Shown here in pieces: positions 11,097-22,401 of a stretch of DNA of 64,000 nucleotides. The notes beneath the pieces are model-generated. The model ran no database searches. It was not told where the DNA came from and saw only the letters and a list, made by a program, of their open reading frames with translations. A program made the position numbers and the translations under genes. Source of the DNA: Papilionanthe hookeriana x Papilionanthe teres (lineage: Eukaryota > Streptophyta > Magnoliopsida > Asparagales > Orchidaceae); contig CM040432.1 in assembly GCA_022702705.1 (NCBI GenBank), forward strand, positions 47,580,540 through 47,644,539, given 5' to 3'. The stretch's first letter is position 1. Every line of letters starts with the position of its first letter.

Positions 11097-12257
11097 ATGG
11101 CTCCAAAATTTAAACGCGGGAAGGCAAGAGATAACTTTGATAGCAGCAAATTTTCTACTGCGGCTGCGCATTTTCGCTTCCACGAATTTGCGACGTCCAG
11201 GAAGTTCATTTCAGAACGAAGTTTCTATTATCCGGGAGAAATGATTGAAAACACTATCATTGCACACAATTGACAACGATTCTGTTATTTCACTGCTGTT
11301 GCTATTATCCCGATTGTTCGAGAGTTTTATGCAAATTTTCTGGATGCCGAAGATTATGAAGTCTTTGTCAGAGGTATCGGAGTAGGATTTAGTCCTGAAA
11401 GAATCAATATATTTTATGGTCTACCACCAACTATTGAATGCCATTATTCTGGATTATCACCATCTGAGGGAGATTTGGATATGATCATTGCTTATATGAC
11501 TGACCGTACTGGATCTTGGAAGATCAAGAACAGAAAAATGATAAACTTCAAATCCTCCAAATTAAATGGTATTTTTAAAGCATGCCACTATTTTATTTCT
11601 GCAAGATTGTTACCTTCCTACCACCTGAGTGAAGTGACTAGAGATCGAGCGATCTTAAACTACTGCATTCAGGAAAGGAAACCTATTGATGCCGGCAGTA
11701 TTATTTATGATTCTGTAGATTCTACTGTGAGATCCAACACTTCTGTTGGACTGGGATTCCCATCTCTGATTTATTCATTATGTGTTAGTAATGAAGTCAC
11801 TGCTGATATTTCTGAGGAGAAGTTAAAGTCTACCAAGCCAATTGAGCAGGAGAGTGTTAGTATCTATGATCGTCTTCGAGGGAAGAGATCGACCACTCCT
11901 TCTTCTTCTATACATACTTCAGGTAGACCTTCTACTTCTCGACCCTCTACTTCTGCTGAGCCACCATCGAGTTTCTGGGAATCAATGCATGATCAGTTTT
12001 TAGAGCAGCAGCAGGAGTTATTTCAAACTCACTGCAGGATTGATACTATTGATAGGAAACTTGATCTTTTATCTGATTATACCCAGAGGAAGAGTAGTTA
12101 TGATGCTGAGTATGATGAAGCCCTAGTCAGATTTCTAAAGGGTGAACATGATGTTAGTTTTCCTACTTTTCCTAGTTTCACACCATTCGTTGATCCTAAG
12201 GACGTAAAATTTTCCTTTGATGACGATGATGATGATGAGGCTACAGCTAGTGACTAG
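11097..12257 (+). pseudogene. E1 ORF B, post-pol protein with one internal stop
   Basis: The ATG at 11097 (MAPKFKRGKARDN) opens a frame of 387 codons including the terminator, broken only by TGA at 11271-11273 (codon 59). E2 has Trp at this spot in RRWKNFC, so the change is most simply TGG to TGA. The N-terminal half has the plant-specific domain with VREFYANF...VFVRGIGVGF and CHYFISARLLPSY...SEVTRDRAILNYCIQ, which I believe is Pfam PF20167 (putative plant transposon protein). A Ser/Thr/Pro-rich linker follows (about 11890-11960), then a helical segment (LEQQQELFQTHCRIDTIDRKL), and an acidic C-terminus with a run of Asp. No signal peptide or membrane segment is visible, so an envelope role is not supported by sequence. 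Function unknown. Confidence 0.8.
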
Positions 12258-12686
12258 TAGTTATAGATCTTTATGATGAGCTACTCTGTTAGATTGTTTT
12301 ATTTGGATTGTTTGTTTAGTTTTGTGTTTAATGTATGTTGATTTGTTTAAATATCTGTGTGGATTGATTAGTGTTAAGATTCTATTTTTAAAATATTCTT
12401 AGTATATTGTGTTGAGACTGAAGTTAGAGTTAATTTATGATATGTTTGTTTTAGTATACTATTTAGTAATTAGTTATTTTGCTCTGCTTTAATTTTGTTT
12501 CAAATTTAGTATAATCATAAAAATTAGTCTGCTTACTTTTATACATGCTTCAATTTTATTTTAATTATTCATAAAAGCTTGAGTAGAAGTTAATTTTTCT
12601 TTTTAAGATTGTTTTTACATACTTATAAAAATTCTTATGATTTTCTTTCTCTCATACTTTCAAATTTTCATAGTATACCAAAACTT

Positions 12687-12706
12687 AAGTTTGGGGGAAG
12701 GGAAAA
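12687..12706 (+). other. Upstream PPT-like tract (E1)
   Basis: AAGTTTGGGGGAAGGGAAAA lies about 870 bp before the true PPT and shares the AAGTTTGGGGG core with it. E2 (38218-38236) and E3 (24877-24900, minus) have the same at similar distances. It could be a second plus-strand primer site, as in retroviruses with a central PPT. Confidence 0.6.
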
Positions 12707-13120
12707 TATATTCAAATTTAAATTTTATTTGTCCTTAAAGAGCTAATATTTTTATAAAAATAAAAACTTTTTAACATAACGTAAAGAATGAAGAATTTAT
12801 TTGAGATCACTTTTATTTTTGAAATTATAAACAATTTAGTAAAATTAACCAAAATTTTAATAAATTTGATTGATTTTAAGAATAGAATTATTTAACTTAA
12901 AGAAAAATAAGAATAAGAATTTTTTCTATTCATGATAGAAATAATAGAATTTTAGAAATATTAAGTAATAAAAAATTATCACTTGAAAAAGAAAAGATTG
13001 GAAATCTTTTTGAATTCTTATTCATGTTATAATAATTAAGTGGAAATGTATAAGTTTTGAAAATATAAGTTAAGGATAGTGAAGTTCAAAACCATTAATA
13101 GGCTATCCAAATATAATAAT

Positions 13121-13165
13121 CCTCTCTCTCTATATATATATAATAAAAAAAAAGGAGAAGAGAGG
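13121..13165 (+). other. AT-capped stem module (E1)
   Basis: CCTCTCT at 13121-13127 pairs with AGAGAGG at 13159-13165 around a TA-rich stretch, and is followed by GAGAAGCTTGAGGAAATGCC. In E2 the same place has CCTCACTT and AAGTGAGG around a long (AT)n run. The differing arms still pair in each element. Confidence 0.6.
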
Positions 13166-13559
13166 AGAAGCTTGAGGAAATGCCTAATCAAAAATTGGCT
13201 TCACTTGAATTATCTTATAAGAAGAAAACTAGTTACATATTTTACTTAATTTTTATACAAGAATATTTATTTAGGAAAGATTTTTCAAGAAGATCTTTTT
13301 CTTGTAAATAGTCTATGAGATTTTAATATAATAGACTTCTATTATTTTTAAAATGGATGAAAAGTTTGAAATCTTATGATTTGGTAGTTAAATATTCTTT
13401 AAATTCTTAAAATTAAACCTAGTTAGTGAAATTGGGTTAATAATTTACTAAAAACTTTATAAAATTAAAAATTATAAGGAATCTTAAATATTTATCTTTT
13501 ATTTCAAAGGTTATACATTTTATATAGTAGAAAGAGTTACTTGAGGACAAGTAACATTT

Positions 13560-13574
13560 AAGTTTGGGGGATTT
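13560..13574 (+). other. Polypurine tract of E1
   Basis: AAGTTTGGGGGATT directly precedes the LTR start TGATCT at 13575; it primes plus-strand DNA synthesis. Confidence 0.85.
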
Positions 13575-13771
13575 TGATCTATAAAAAAATACCTATTTCT
13601 TTATGTCTTAATTCTTATCAATTTCTAAGGATATTATGCTTTAATGAAAGGTATTTTTTGTGTTTTTGGATGTAGGTGATATAAAAAGGTCCAAAAAGGA
13701 AAAAGGAGCAAAAAGGAGCAAAAAGGAGCGAAAATGGAGCAAAATACAAAAAGTATTAAAAAATATGGCTT

Positions 13772-14028
13772 GGCGCCTAGGCGCCAGAAGTTGGCGCCTA
13801 AGCGCCAGACTCGATACAGAAACTGTCAAGTTTTTGACAACATTTGAACGGTTATTTTGACGGAGTGAGTGGTTATTGGACATTCTAGAAGACTGGCAGT
13901 TGTTCCTTGATAATAGGACATGTGATACATTGCATTTGGACGCTCCAAAACGGTTTTAATCACGAAGAGGTGCGAGCCAAAGTGAAGAGGTACGAGGAAT
14001 TGGACGCGGTGTCCGGCGCCTAGGCGCC
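13772..14028 (+). promoter_or_regulatory. Dyads in U3 of E1 3' LTR
   Basis: The perfect palindrome GGCGCCTAGGCGCC occurs at 13772-13785 and 14015-14028. GGCGCCTAAGCGCC lies at 13793-13806, exactly 21 bp after the first. The last copy ends 73 bp before the TATA box. Confidence 0.75.
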
Positions 14029-14101
14029 AGACAGACCTTCTAGAAGATTCATTGAATGTGGACATGTTTTGAAGAGGTGCCTCAAGGCAACCCTTGAAGC
14101 C

Positions 14102-14109
14102 TATAAATA
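14102..14109 (+). promoter_or_regulatory. TATA box of E1 LTR
   Basis: TATAAATA in the context CCTATAAATAGG, shared at the same place in the E2 LTRs (27581, 39590) and the last LTR (62960). It is the likely promoter for genomic RNA. Confidence 0.8.
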
Positions 14110-15402
14110 GGAGTCCATTTCTTCATAAAAACGTGCCCCCCATTGTAACCCCTTTCTCTTATCCACTTTAGGATCTCTCATCCTTAGAGAGAGAAATAGA
14201 GAGAGAAATTTAGGGCCACTTTTGTTTAGTTTAGTGAGTTTATTTTCAAGTTGTTGCATCTGGAGTTCATTACACCGTGGAGTCGGTAGGAATCGGAAGA
14301 TCCGTAGAAAGAATATTTGGGATAAGTATTTTACATTTGATTCAAAGTTTATTTATTATGTTTCTGTCGTTTATATTCAATGTGTTCGAGTAGTTAGTTT
14401 ACTTTCTTCCTTCAATTATGAAGAGATAAATAAGATAATAAAAGATTCGATGGAGAATTGAAATTCAAAATATTTTCAAAACATTGTGATGACATTAATA
14501 CCTGATCTTACTTTACTTTTTAAATTGGTCATTTAAATTGTTAAAACCTGTTGAAGAGTTTTGAGACCTAGAAGGAGAAAAACTCTTAACTTGTAAGTGT
14601 CACATGAATCCTTCGGTAGTCGAAGGCCATGTGCGGGCTATTCAAGGTGAAATGCAAATAAATAGGAAGATAACATTTAAAGGGCGTAGAATTGATAAGT
14701 TTTTAGAGTGACATACTAAATTCTTATAATTTGATTTATAGATTAGGAATGGGTCACTAGTAGGGCCGACCATAACCACCCTTGGACATCTAGTAGTGTG
14801 AGTCTAGATTAACCCATTCTACTAACAATACATCCGGACTCGATCCGTAAATTAGCCAATGTTCTTTGCGCTCGGATCAAAGGGTAAAGAATAGGAATGC
14901 TTCTATTTGGCACAATACCATAAATCAAATTCTCCAACGAATATTAAATTATCTTAAAAATCTTAGATTAATTGAAGGGAAGAAAGTTGTTTATTTTATA
15001 TAGTTTTCATAAAATCATTGTCTTATTATTGTTTTCTTTATTTGCATCTAGTAAATTAATAGTAATTTATAGTTAGATTAAAATACAAAAAGATTTTTGA
15101 AATACAATATTTAGAAATTTAATACTATAATTTTTCCCCGTGGGATCGATACTGGGCTCTTTGTTTCAAAGCCCAATATTACTTGAAACGATTCGTATAC
15201 TTACGTAGTACCCAAAAATTATATAAAATATTTTCTTTTTAAAATTATATTTTGCTATATAAACATATATTTAAAAAGTTTTATTTGGTACACATCTATA
15301 TAGCAAGTTATTCCAGGTCAAGTGTTTCGCGCCTTCGCTGTAAATTAAATTTTCTAGCAGTGGTAACAAATTCTTGTATTTGGAAACACAAAAATTAGGT
15401 CA

Positions 15403-16059
15403 ACTGTTCCAACACCCCATAGAAAAATGATATAGTCGAAAGGAAGCATCACCAATTCATTGAGTTAGCTAGTACCTTCTTAAATGCGGCCCACTTACCC
15501 AACACTTTTTGGATGGATACTCTTCACACAACTACTTATTTAATTAATTTCCTCCACTCCACTAATACTTTTAGCAAATCTCTTTTCAATTACTCTATCA
15601 CAAGTCACTTGAATATCAACTCCAAAAAAGCTTAGTAATCACATAACACACACAATAAGTTCTCACCAAAAGTCCCTTTAAAAGATAGAACTTACAGCAC
15701 AAAAGTTATAGATGCTTTGATATTTAGGCCCACAAAATCATAATATAGAGGCACATTTATTTAATTGAAATTATTCTTCCCTATAAAAAATAATGTGGAC
15801 CCCAAACCTCCACTACAACAACAACAAACCACACACAATCCTATTCTTTTTTAAGTCCCACTTCTATGGTTAAACCCATCATTCAGCCTAGTCTGATACT
15901 CAGTCATCTTTCCCAAATTCTACTCTACACCACAAACACAACCCATCACCCCTTCACCATCTATTTCAAAAGCAACATCCCACGGTTACCAAATGTCAAA
16001 CTGGTAACCTAAACAAAAAACAATACTTGATTAAAACATAAACTTACTTCATCTGTTGA
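15403..16059. other. Flank of E1, unassigned
   Basis: AT-rich with many stops. It may be an eroded upstream part of the Ty1/copia remnant that follows, but I see no motif that proves it. Confidence 0.4.
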
Positions 16060-17589
16060 TCCTAATACTTACAACCATATTGTTCAACATTTCCACTATT
16101 GGCAAGCCATGTCTGAGGAGTTCATGGCACTACAACAGCAATGAACCTTGGATCTCATAGCACCACTTGCACATCAACAAATGTTGGGTTGTAGATGGAC
16201 ATTTAAGACAATGTACAATTCAGACAGCTCCATAAAATGGCATAAATCTAAGTTGTTTGCTCAGAGATTTTCCCAAAGAAAAGGTATTGACAACAACATA
16301 CATTCAGTCCATTTGCTAAATTTCCAACTATCAAAATGATCCATGCTTTAGCCACTACAAATAAATTGGAAGTTCAACAAATTTACATATCTAATGCTTT
16401 TCTTTGTGGCAAATTGGTGGAGGATAATGAATTCATGAAACAATATCCTAGATTTGTTAATAAAACTTACCCTCATTTTGTTTGAAAATAACAAAAAGCT
16501 CTTTATTGACTCGAACCCTAAGATAGTGGTATTCCACCTTTTGTAATTTTCTCTACACTCAAAATTTCCAATTAAGTAAATCTGATCCCTCTTTACTTAT
16601 CTATTGCTGTAATAACACACCTATGAGTTTGTTAGTGTATGTTGACAATATTATAGTCACTGAAAATTTTTGAACTGCTATAAGCACCTTAATTAATAAA
16701 CTTAGCATACATTTAAACTTAAAGCAAGTTGGGGTTATTTCCAAATTTCTTGACTTAACCATCCAACATACAATAAAGGTTATTTTCTTAATCATGTTTC
16801 ATACTTAATGGAATTACAACATAAAAAAAATATGCACAATGGCAAACCTGTTCTCATTTCCCTTTCCAAACATACATATCATAGCACAGACACCACATAA
16901 ATAATAAAAGACACACGTGTTTCGAAAAATTATTAAATCACTTCAATATTTAACTGTAACATGGCATAACACCACCTCACTATAGTTTATTTAAAACAAT
17001 ATATACATAACTCCAATGTTTTACTTTATCAACAATTAAAGTTTCTTCTACGTTACTAAAAGGTACAATTAATTATGGTATACTCATTACATCTTCTTTT
17101 TCATTAACTGCATAAATAGATCTTTATTGGGCCAGTGACAAAAAAGACCGAAAATCTACATCTGGATTTTGCATTTGCCTTTAACCAAGTCTCACCTCCT
17201 GGTACACAAAAAAATTAAGCAGTTGTAGCTCGTTCATCAACTGAGGCAGAATACAGAGCATTAACTACCATAACTACAGAAATAATATGGATTAGAAGAT
17301 CTCTGCAAGAACTAACAGATCAATAAATCTCCACAGCCACAGTTTACAGTGATAGTCTCTCTAATATAGCCCTTGCTCATAATCCCATATTTCATGCTAG
17401 AACAAAGCATATCGAAGTTGACTACCATTTTAAAAGAGACCACATAAAGCTCAATCATATTTATCTAAAACAAGTTCTCACTGACGATCAATATGTTGAA
17501 ATATTCACAAAAACACTATATATCAAAACAAACCAAGATCTCGCTCACAATCTGAAGATCAAAAGCTCAGTCGTCAACTTGAAGGGGGT
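16060..17589 (+). pseudogene. pol: Ty1/copia pol remnant (RT and RNase H)
   Basis: Strongly decayed. The RT start can be read as WQAMSEEFMALQQQ then GCRWTFKTMYNSDSSIKWHK (about 16110-16255), which is the usual copia block before the palm. ISNAFLCGKLVED near 16387 matches the copia catalytic-Asp block. LLVYVDNIIVT near 16630 replaces the YVDD box with a Y-V-D-N. RNase H/C-terminal blocks are VARSSTEAEYRAL (about 17226) and VYSDSLSNIALAHNPIFHARTKHIEVDYHF-like text (about 17342-17430). GAAGGGGG at 17581-17588 looks like a copia PPT. No gag or integrase is recognisable upstream. Confidence 0.8.
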
Positions 17590-17920
17590 AAAGGACACCT
17601 ATCTTTTTTGTTCTAAGATCGGCAGCAACATGAAGATTGAAGCCATGCTGTTCGCCTTCTCCTTCTCCATGTCCTATTTTGCTTCTTTCTCTAAGGATTC
17701 TCGACTGTACAATACAATGTCCTATGTTATCTCTCAATACGTATAAATTGTGTTTTTTATCCCTGATTTATTTACAAGTCTGCCATTACCGTACTTATAA
17801 ATAAGCCATTGATCATCTTATCTAAATGTATCAGTTAATGAATAAATAAAAGCTGTTCTCTTTTCTCCACACTTTCCTGTCTCTTCCTTTCTTCTTATCT
17901 CTGCTTTCATTTCTTCATTA
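17590..17920 (+). repeat. Candidate 3' LTR remnant of the copia element
   Basis: The stretch after the copia PPT is pyrimidine-rich near its end (TTTCCTGTCTCTTCCTTTCT) and could end in TTCA at about 17920, as many copia LTRs do. No 5' LTR copy was found, so the limits are a guess. Confidence 0.4.
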
Positions 17921-19814
17921 TAGTAACTTTCTAAAAGTCAAGCTTGGGTTAACTCTTGAGCAAATTAAAAAAATGTTATTTAAAGTGACTTGTGTTTTTT
18001 TAGTTCAAATTCCCACAACTAATTGAATCTGTTCAAACCATCATAATAATAAACTTGCTATACTAATTAAAATTAATACGAGTGTACGTCTGTCTTGAAA
18101 TTTGTGATAAATATTTTTAAGATAAACCCATTCCACTAAGTAATATGATTCTTTTCAACGAGTTAAAAAGGAGATATTAGTAAATAATGAGATTTTCTGA
18201 TAGCTCTGCCTTCACCTAATGAAGAAGCATCAAACAACAAATAAAAAAATATTAGATTAATTTATTAAAAATTAATAACTAACAAGCTGAAACTTGAATA
18301 TCTAATTAGAGTTAAACATGGTTGAACACGCATAGTCATATTATTAAACAACCTTTGGAATAAAAGGAAGTTTAAGTTGTTAACAGAGCGAATAAATATT
18401 AAACTGATCAAAGATAAATTAATTTTTAATCCTCGGACATTAATGCAATCCCAACGAGCCTCAGCATTTTCATCCCTTTAAGTATATACTAAAGTTTTGC
18501 CGGCATTTTAGGATAATATTTCGAATATTGACATCATCTAACTATTCACTCCAACCACACCACCAAACCCTTTACTAGTGCATTTAATTCTTCAAAACCT
18601 TAGCCAATTTCCTCGTACCCTGCGTCCATTCCCACCTCACGGTTCAAAAGCTTATCCACTCATACCTGTCTCCATTAAAAATCAAATAGGGCATTTGCAT
18701 ACATACCACGCAATTCTTATATATTTATATATCTAAAAATTACTCCTTTATATTTTCATGGATACCGCTCAAATTATTAACATAACATTAAGAAAATCTT
18801 TATAACTATCTTTTTAAAAGTGAAGTAAACGTTTTTATGCAAAGATTTATGACTACAATATGTTATAAGTACAATTATTAGACTGTAGTAGTTAGATACG
18901 TAAATACATAAAAATTGTAAGGTATGTATGTAAATTTCCCAAAATTAAATTATGGAGTCAATTCAACTTCAAACAAATTAGCTCCACAATAGATTGAGGT
19001 CAATAAATAAAAGTGGATCACATCACCACCTCCACGCCCCATCGCCTGTGAACCAATCTCACTTTTTGTTGAAAGCAACCCATTTGCTCTTTAGGATTGT
19101 TGCGTCCCAAATCTCGCATGACTTTTAAAGGCGAAAGAGAAGAAAAACTCATGAATGGGGAAAGCGTGCCTTACTGTATTAAAAAGGAATATAATAAATA
19201 AAGGTAACATAAGACATGAGAGACTTGCTTGTCAATTAATTGTTTTCTGGACTTGGGATCTAAAGGATGGGCTTAAGTTGGTGGATATGATGCGGATAAA
19301 ATTAACGGATAAGGTCTTGTCTATGTGTAAAGCGTTGGATTAATCCTTCAAATATATTTATTAATGATGATCACGGAATTGGGTTTGCAGTCCTAAAAAG
19401 TTAACGTAAAGCACTAAATCCTCATTAATGCGGTAATCTTTGGGATAAGTATTTGGCAAAGTGATTGACAGGGTCACCGGTTTCCTATGTTTAGCCGACA
19501 GAAGCATGAGGGATGTGACATTTGCATTGTGGTCGGCGAGCTTTTAAGGTCTACGATGTTGAATTACTAGTAGGCTTTTAATAAGTTTTTGTCACTGATG
19601 TTTATTTTTCTCGTTTGGACCAACACCAATAAGTTGGAGTACGGAGTAAAATACCAAAGTTGGTGCTTTCTTATCGAGCCATCTTGATTCATTGACCAAT
19701 GGGCGTTATGCTTAGGCTCAAAGTTGAAATGGCCAAGTTATTTAAAATGTATTTAGACCATGAAAATGATAGTAATTAGCAGTAAAATTTTTTTGCAGTA
19801 CAATTAGCATAGTA
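17921..19814. other. Unassigned AT-rich region
   Basis: I see no gene, repeat array or mobile-element motif here. Open stretches are short and without recognisable domains. Confidence 0.4.
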
Positions 19815-20125
19815 TCAGCAGAATCCGGATTGATTGGTTGAAGTGGTGGAATGCATGGGGTCTAATTTGTGATAAAAAAATACCGCTTAAATTGGAAGAA
19901 AAAATTTATTAGATAGTGATGAGAACTACAATGCTCTATGATGCACAATGCTTTCTATTAAAAGAGAAGCATAAAATAAAGTGTATTTGTTGAGATGAGA
20001 ATGTTTGGGTGGATGACTGATTTGACATAGTCTAAGATGATTTGGCCACATTAAATGTCGACTATCTGACGATCCGATTAGGAGAGTAGGTGTTTTAGAT
20101 TTGACTTATGTTAAGAAAAATAGAC
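19815..20125 (+). pseudogene. RTE LINE fragment, C-terminal region
   Basis: This stretch aligns with 10206-10600 of the RTE in E1, for example GGTTGAAGTGGTGGAATGC against GGTTGAAGTGGAGGAATGC, then the ATGCTCTATGATGCACAATG and GATCCGATTAGGAGAGTAG blocks. It has internal deletions and many stops and is clearly older than the copy at 7716-10763. No (TTG)n tail follows. Confidence 0.8.
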
Positions 20126-21774
20126 CTTAAATACTTGAATCTGATAATAATTAGCTTTAAAGATTTTAAAATTTTAACCATACTCCTCTAATAGTTATCT
20201 TAGAGACTTTAGTCTATGTTGATGAGGGTCATGAATAATGCCATTAGGTAATTTATCAAACTAACCAATGTTGTGTGTATGGAGTGGGAACTTAAATTTA
20301 ACTTATGATTGGCTAAGTAATTCAAAAAGAGTTTTCTTAACTATTAAAACTTTTTTCTTAGAATCCTATTCAATGAATCTAACCTATGATAGAAGGGATC
20401 AAATTAAAACCTTCAAAGACGGATTGTACCTTAATTGATATGTAATAAGTATAACAAATTTATTAAATCAATAGTGATATTTGATTTATCATTAGAAAAT
20501 TTCTATCGAGTTTCAATTTGACAAAATATATTTTGTAACGATGTAATAATTTCCAATTACAACTTTTTTGTTTGTAATTACAAGACCTTGTGAGCATCAA
20601 ATAAATATTTTATGCTACATTCGAATGTTCTTAAGTTACTTATTTATGTGTAGGGGAGTTGCGATGTAATAATTACTGATCGGTTTTGGTAGCACTATGA
20701 ATACCTTTTCATAATATGAAACGAATTAATTTACATTATTTTTTATGATAATTTGACCACCCTCAAAAGCAAGTTGCATGCCTTCATATTCTTAGCAAGA
20801 TTTTAGAGCTAAATAAATAATTAAAGAACATGTAATGACCATTCGAATAAATTTAGTTATTCTAAGAAAATTTAGTTGCATGCTTTGATAGATAACATAG
20901 ATCTTAATAGCCTCAGTCATTGAAAGCATGAAGCTTACTAAGCAAATTCAAAAACTTTGGAAACTGAGAAATCAAAGAAATACAAAAAATTCTGAGTGGC
21001 AAATGCTACTGATTTAAGCAATGGGACTTTGGTCCCTTTAGACACCTTTGTGGTTGGTGACGTCACTTTTTCTCAAAATTATGTACAACCCAAATTCATT
21101 AATATATACATATTTTTCCTCCAATAGTGGTTCATGAACACATGTATTTTATCCATGTTTTTTTAACTTTCAATATGGAAAATTATTCTGGACTATTGGA
21201 GGAAAATTAGGTAGAGAACATGTTTAACACCATCATTGATTTCATATTTTATATGTTAATGATCGTTCAATTTTTGGGAAGCCAATACTCATATGACTAC
21301 ATAAAGACTCATTAAAAATTTTCATGTTTTTTTTTTGACATAATAGTTATTTCTTCTAACTTTTCTAATTATTTTTCAATATTTATTAGCATGACTATAT
21401 TTAATTAGTTTTTCAATTTTGAGTAAATTAAACATGAAGTTCCTTATCAAAAATTAACGTTATTCTATTCTCTTTAAGAATTAAATACATAAATTGTAGT
21501 ACGATGATGACAAAGTTAGACTTTTGGTAAAGTGGTGAAAATGTAATCTTCCTTATTTTACTAGCTGTTTTCAGCTTATTTGTGCTACAATATAACAATA
21601 CCTTATCAATTAGTTTCATAATATTTTATTTTTTTTAAATTGTTGGTTTAAGAAATTCACTAGATTTAAATAAAATTTATTGAATAATCATTATTTTTAT
21701 AATAAATTATGCACTTTATCTTGCAAAATTACTACAGCTCAGATGCCTAAATTTATTGCTAGGCATGTTGGTTA
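20126..21774. other. Unassigned AT-rich region
   Basis: No recognisable gene or repeat. GGGACTTTGGTCCC near 21026 is a short palindrome without other support. Confidence 0.4.
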
Positions 21775-22401
21775 ATCACACAAGTATACTCATCAACCAA
21801 AAAATATATGAATTGTAAGTCTGCATATTAATCCCACTAGAGAAACTGTCAAAATATTTCTAACAAGAAAAATTTTAATTTACAAAATTAGAAAGCTTTA
21901 CTATAAGGTTTAATTTGTAGATATGAAATGTTCTAAAATCCTAATGCATAGAGTAGAAAGAAAAACTAGGTTTTGTGAAGTATTTCAGAGATGAGAGGTT
22001 CATAGGGACACCAGCCTAGAGGTTTCTCAAATTTTTATATGAAACTCACAATATTTTTGACAAATAGGGACATGTCCTCGTAATCTTATTACAATTAAGG
22101 CGACTCAACCCTACAATGCTTCTTAGAATTCACTAGTTCTCTATCCAGGTTACAATTTTTTATTGGTAATATATCTATTTTGTTAAGTTTTTAACTTTTA
22201 ACCTACTTTCTCTTCTAAGCGATAGTTAGAAGTCCTAGGTCGCACGGTATTTTAACATTCAATCATGTCAGATTCAAAGTAAATTAAGACCAAAAAGTTA
22301 ATACATCATTGTGTGAAATCTATGAAAAGTTGTCTAGGGAATGAAATTTAACGAACCCAGAATTACATAAATATTTATATTTCAAAAGATGGTTGAAATC
22401 T
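21775..22401 (-). repeat. LTR fragment, Athila-like, minus strand
   Basis: On the minus strand this resembles the R/U5 half of the neighbouring LTRs: a CACAAGTATACTC region, then an AATCCCACTAGAG block like the ATCGAACCCACAGGG block at 22529, and an AATAGGGACAT block where the others read AAATAGGAGCAT. It abuts the left end of the E3 3' LTR, which probably inserted next to or into it. Confidence 0.4.

Larger units (their letters stand above)
12258..13574 (+). other. E1 long 3' non-coding region
   Basis: AT-rich, no ORF. It holds the upstream PPT-like tract (12687-12706), the stem module (13121-13165) and the true PPT (13560-13574). E2 has the same three parts in the same order (37782-39158), and E3 has them in the minus orientation. 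Confidence 0.8.
1..15402 (+). mobile_element. E1: Athila-like Ty3/gypsy LTR retrotransposon, 5' end cut by window
   Basis: Bases 1-868 match 14535-15402 base for base in length, so they are the 3' parts of the two LTRs. In order the element has 5' LTR, tRNA-Asp-type PBS, gag, protease, RT, RNase H, integrase, a conserved post-pol block, a truncated ORF A, an RTE LINE insertion, ORF B, a long 3' non-coding region, PPT and 3' LTR. The gag sequence, the tRNA-Asp PBS and the extra ORFs after pol are typical of the Athila branch. By hand count the LTRs differ at about 39 of 868 positions (4.5%). At 1.3e-8 substitutions per site per year that is roughly 1.8 million years, an estimate that depends fully on the rate. 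The 5' target duplication lies outside the window; the 3' flank starts ACTGT. Confidence 0.93.
13575..15402 (+). repeat. E1 3' LTR
   Basis: 1828 bp, beginning TGATCT and ending GGTCA, with TG...CA ends. U3 carries a short A/G-rich array of AAAAAGGAG-like repeats near 13685-13745, three dyads (13772-13785, 13793-13806, 14015-14028) and a TATA box at 14102-14109. The R/U5 side matches 1-868. The flank after it starts ACTGT, a possible target duplication that cannot be checked here. Confidence 0.95.

Noticed and set aside
19155..19343. 62-codon plus-strand frame
   Set aside because: Short, no domain, no codon pattern or neighbours to support a gene.
21026..21039. GGGACTTTGGTCCC palindrome as a possible MITE end or operator
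   Set aside because: Single short palindrome without flanking inverted repeats or duplication.
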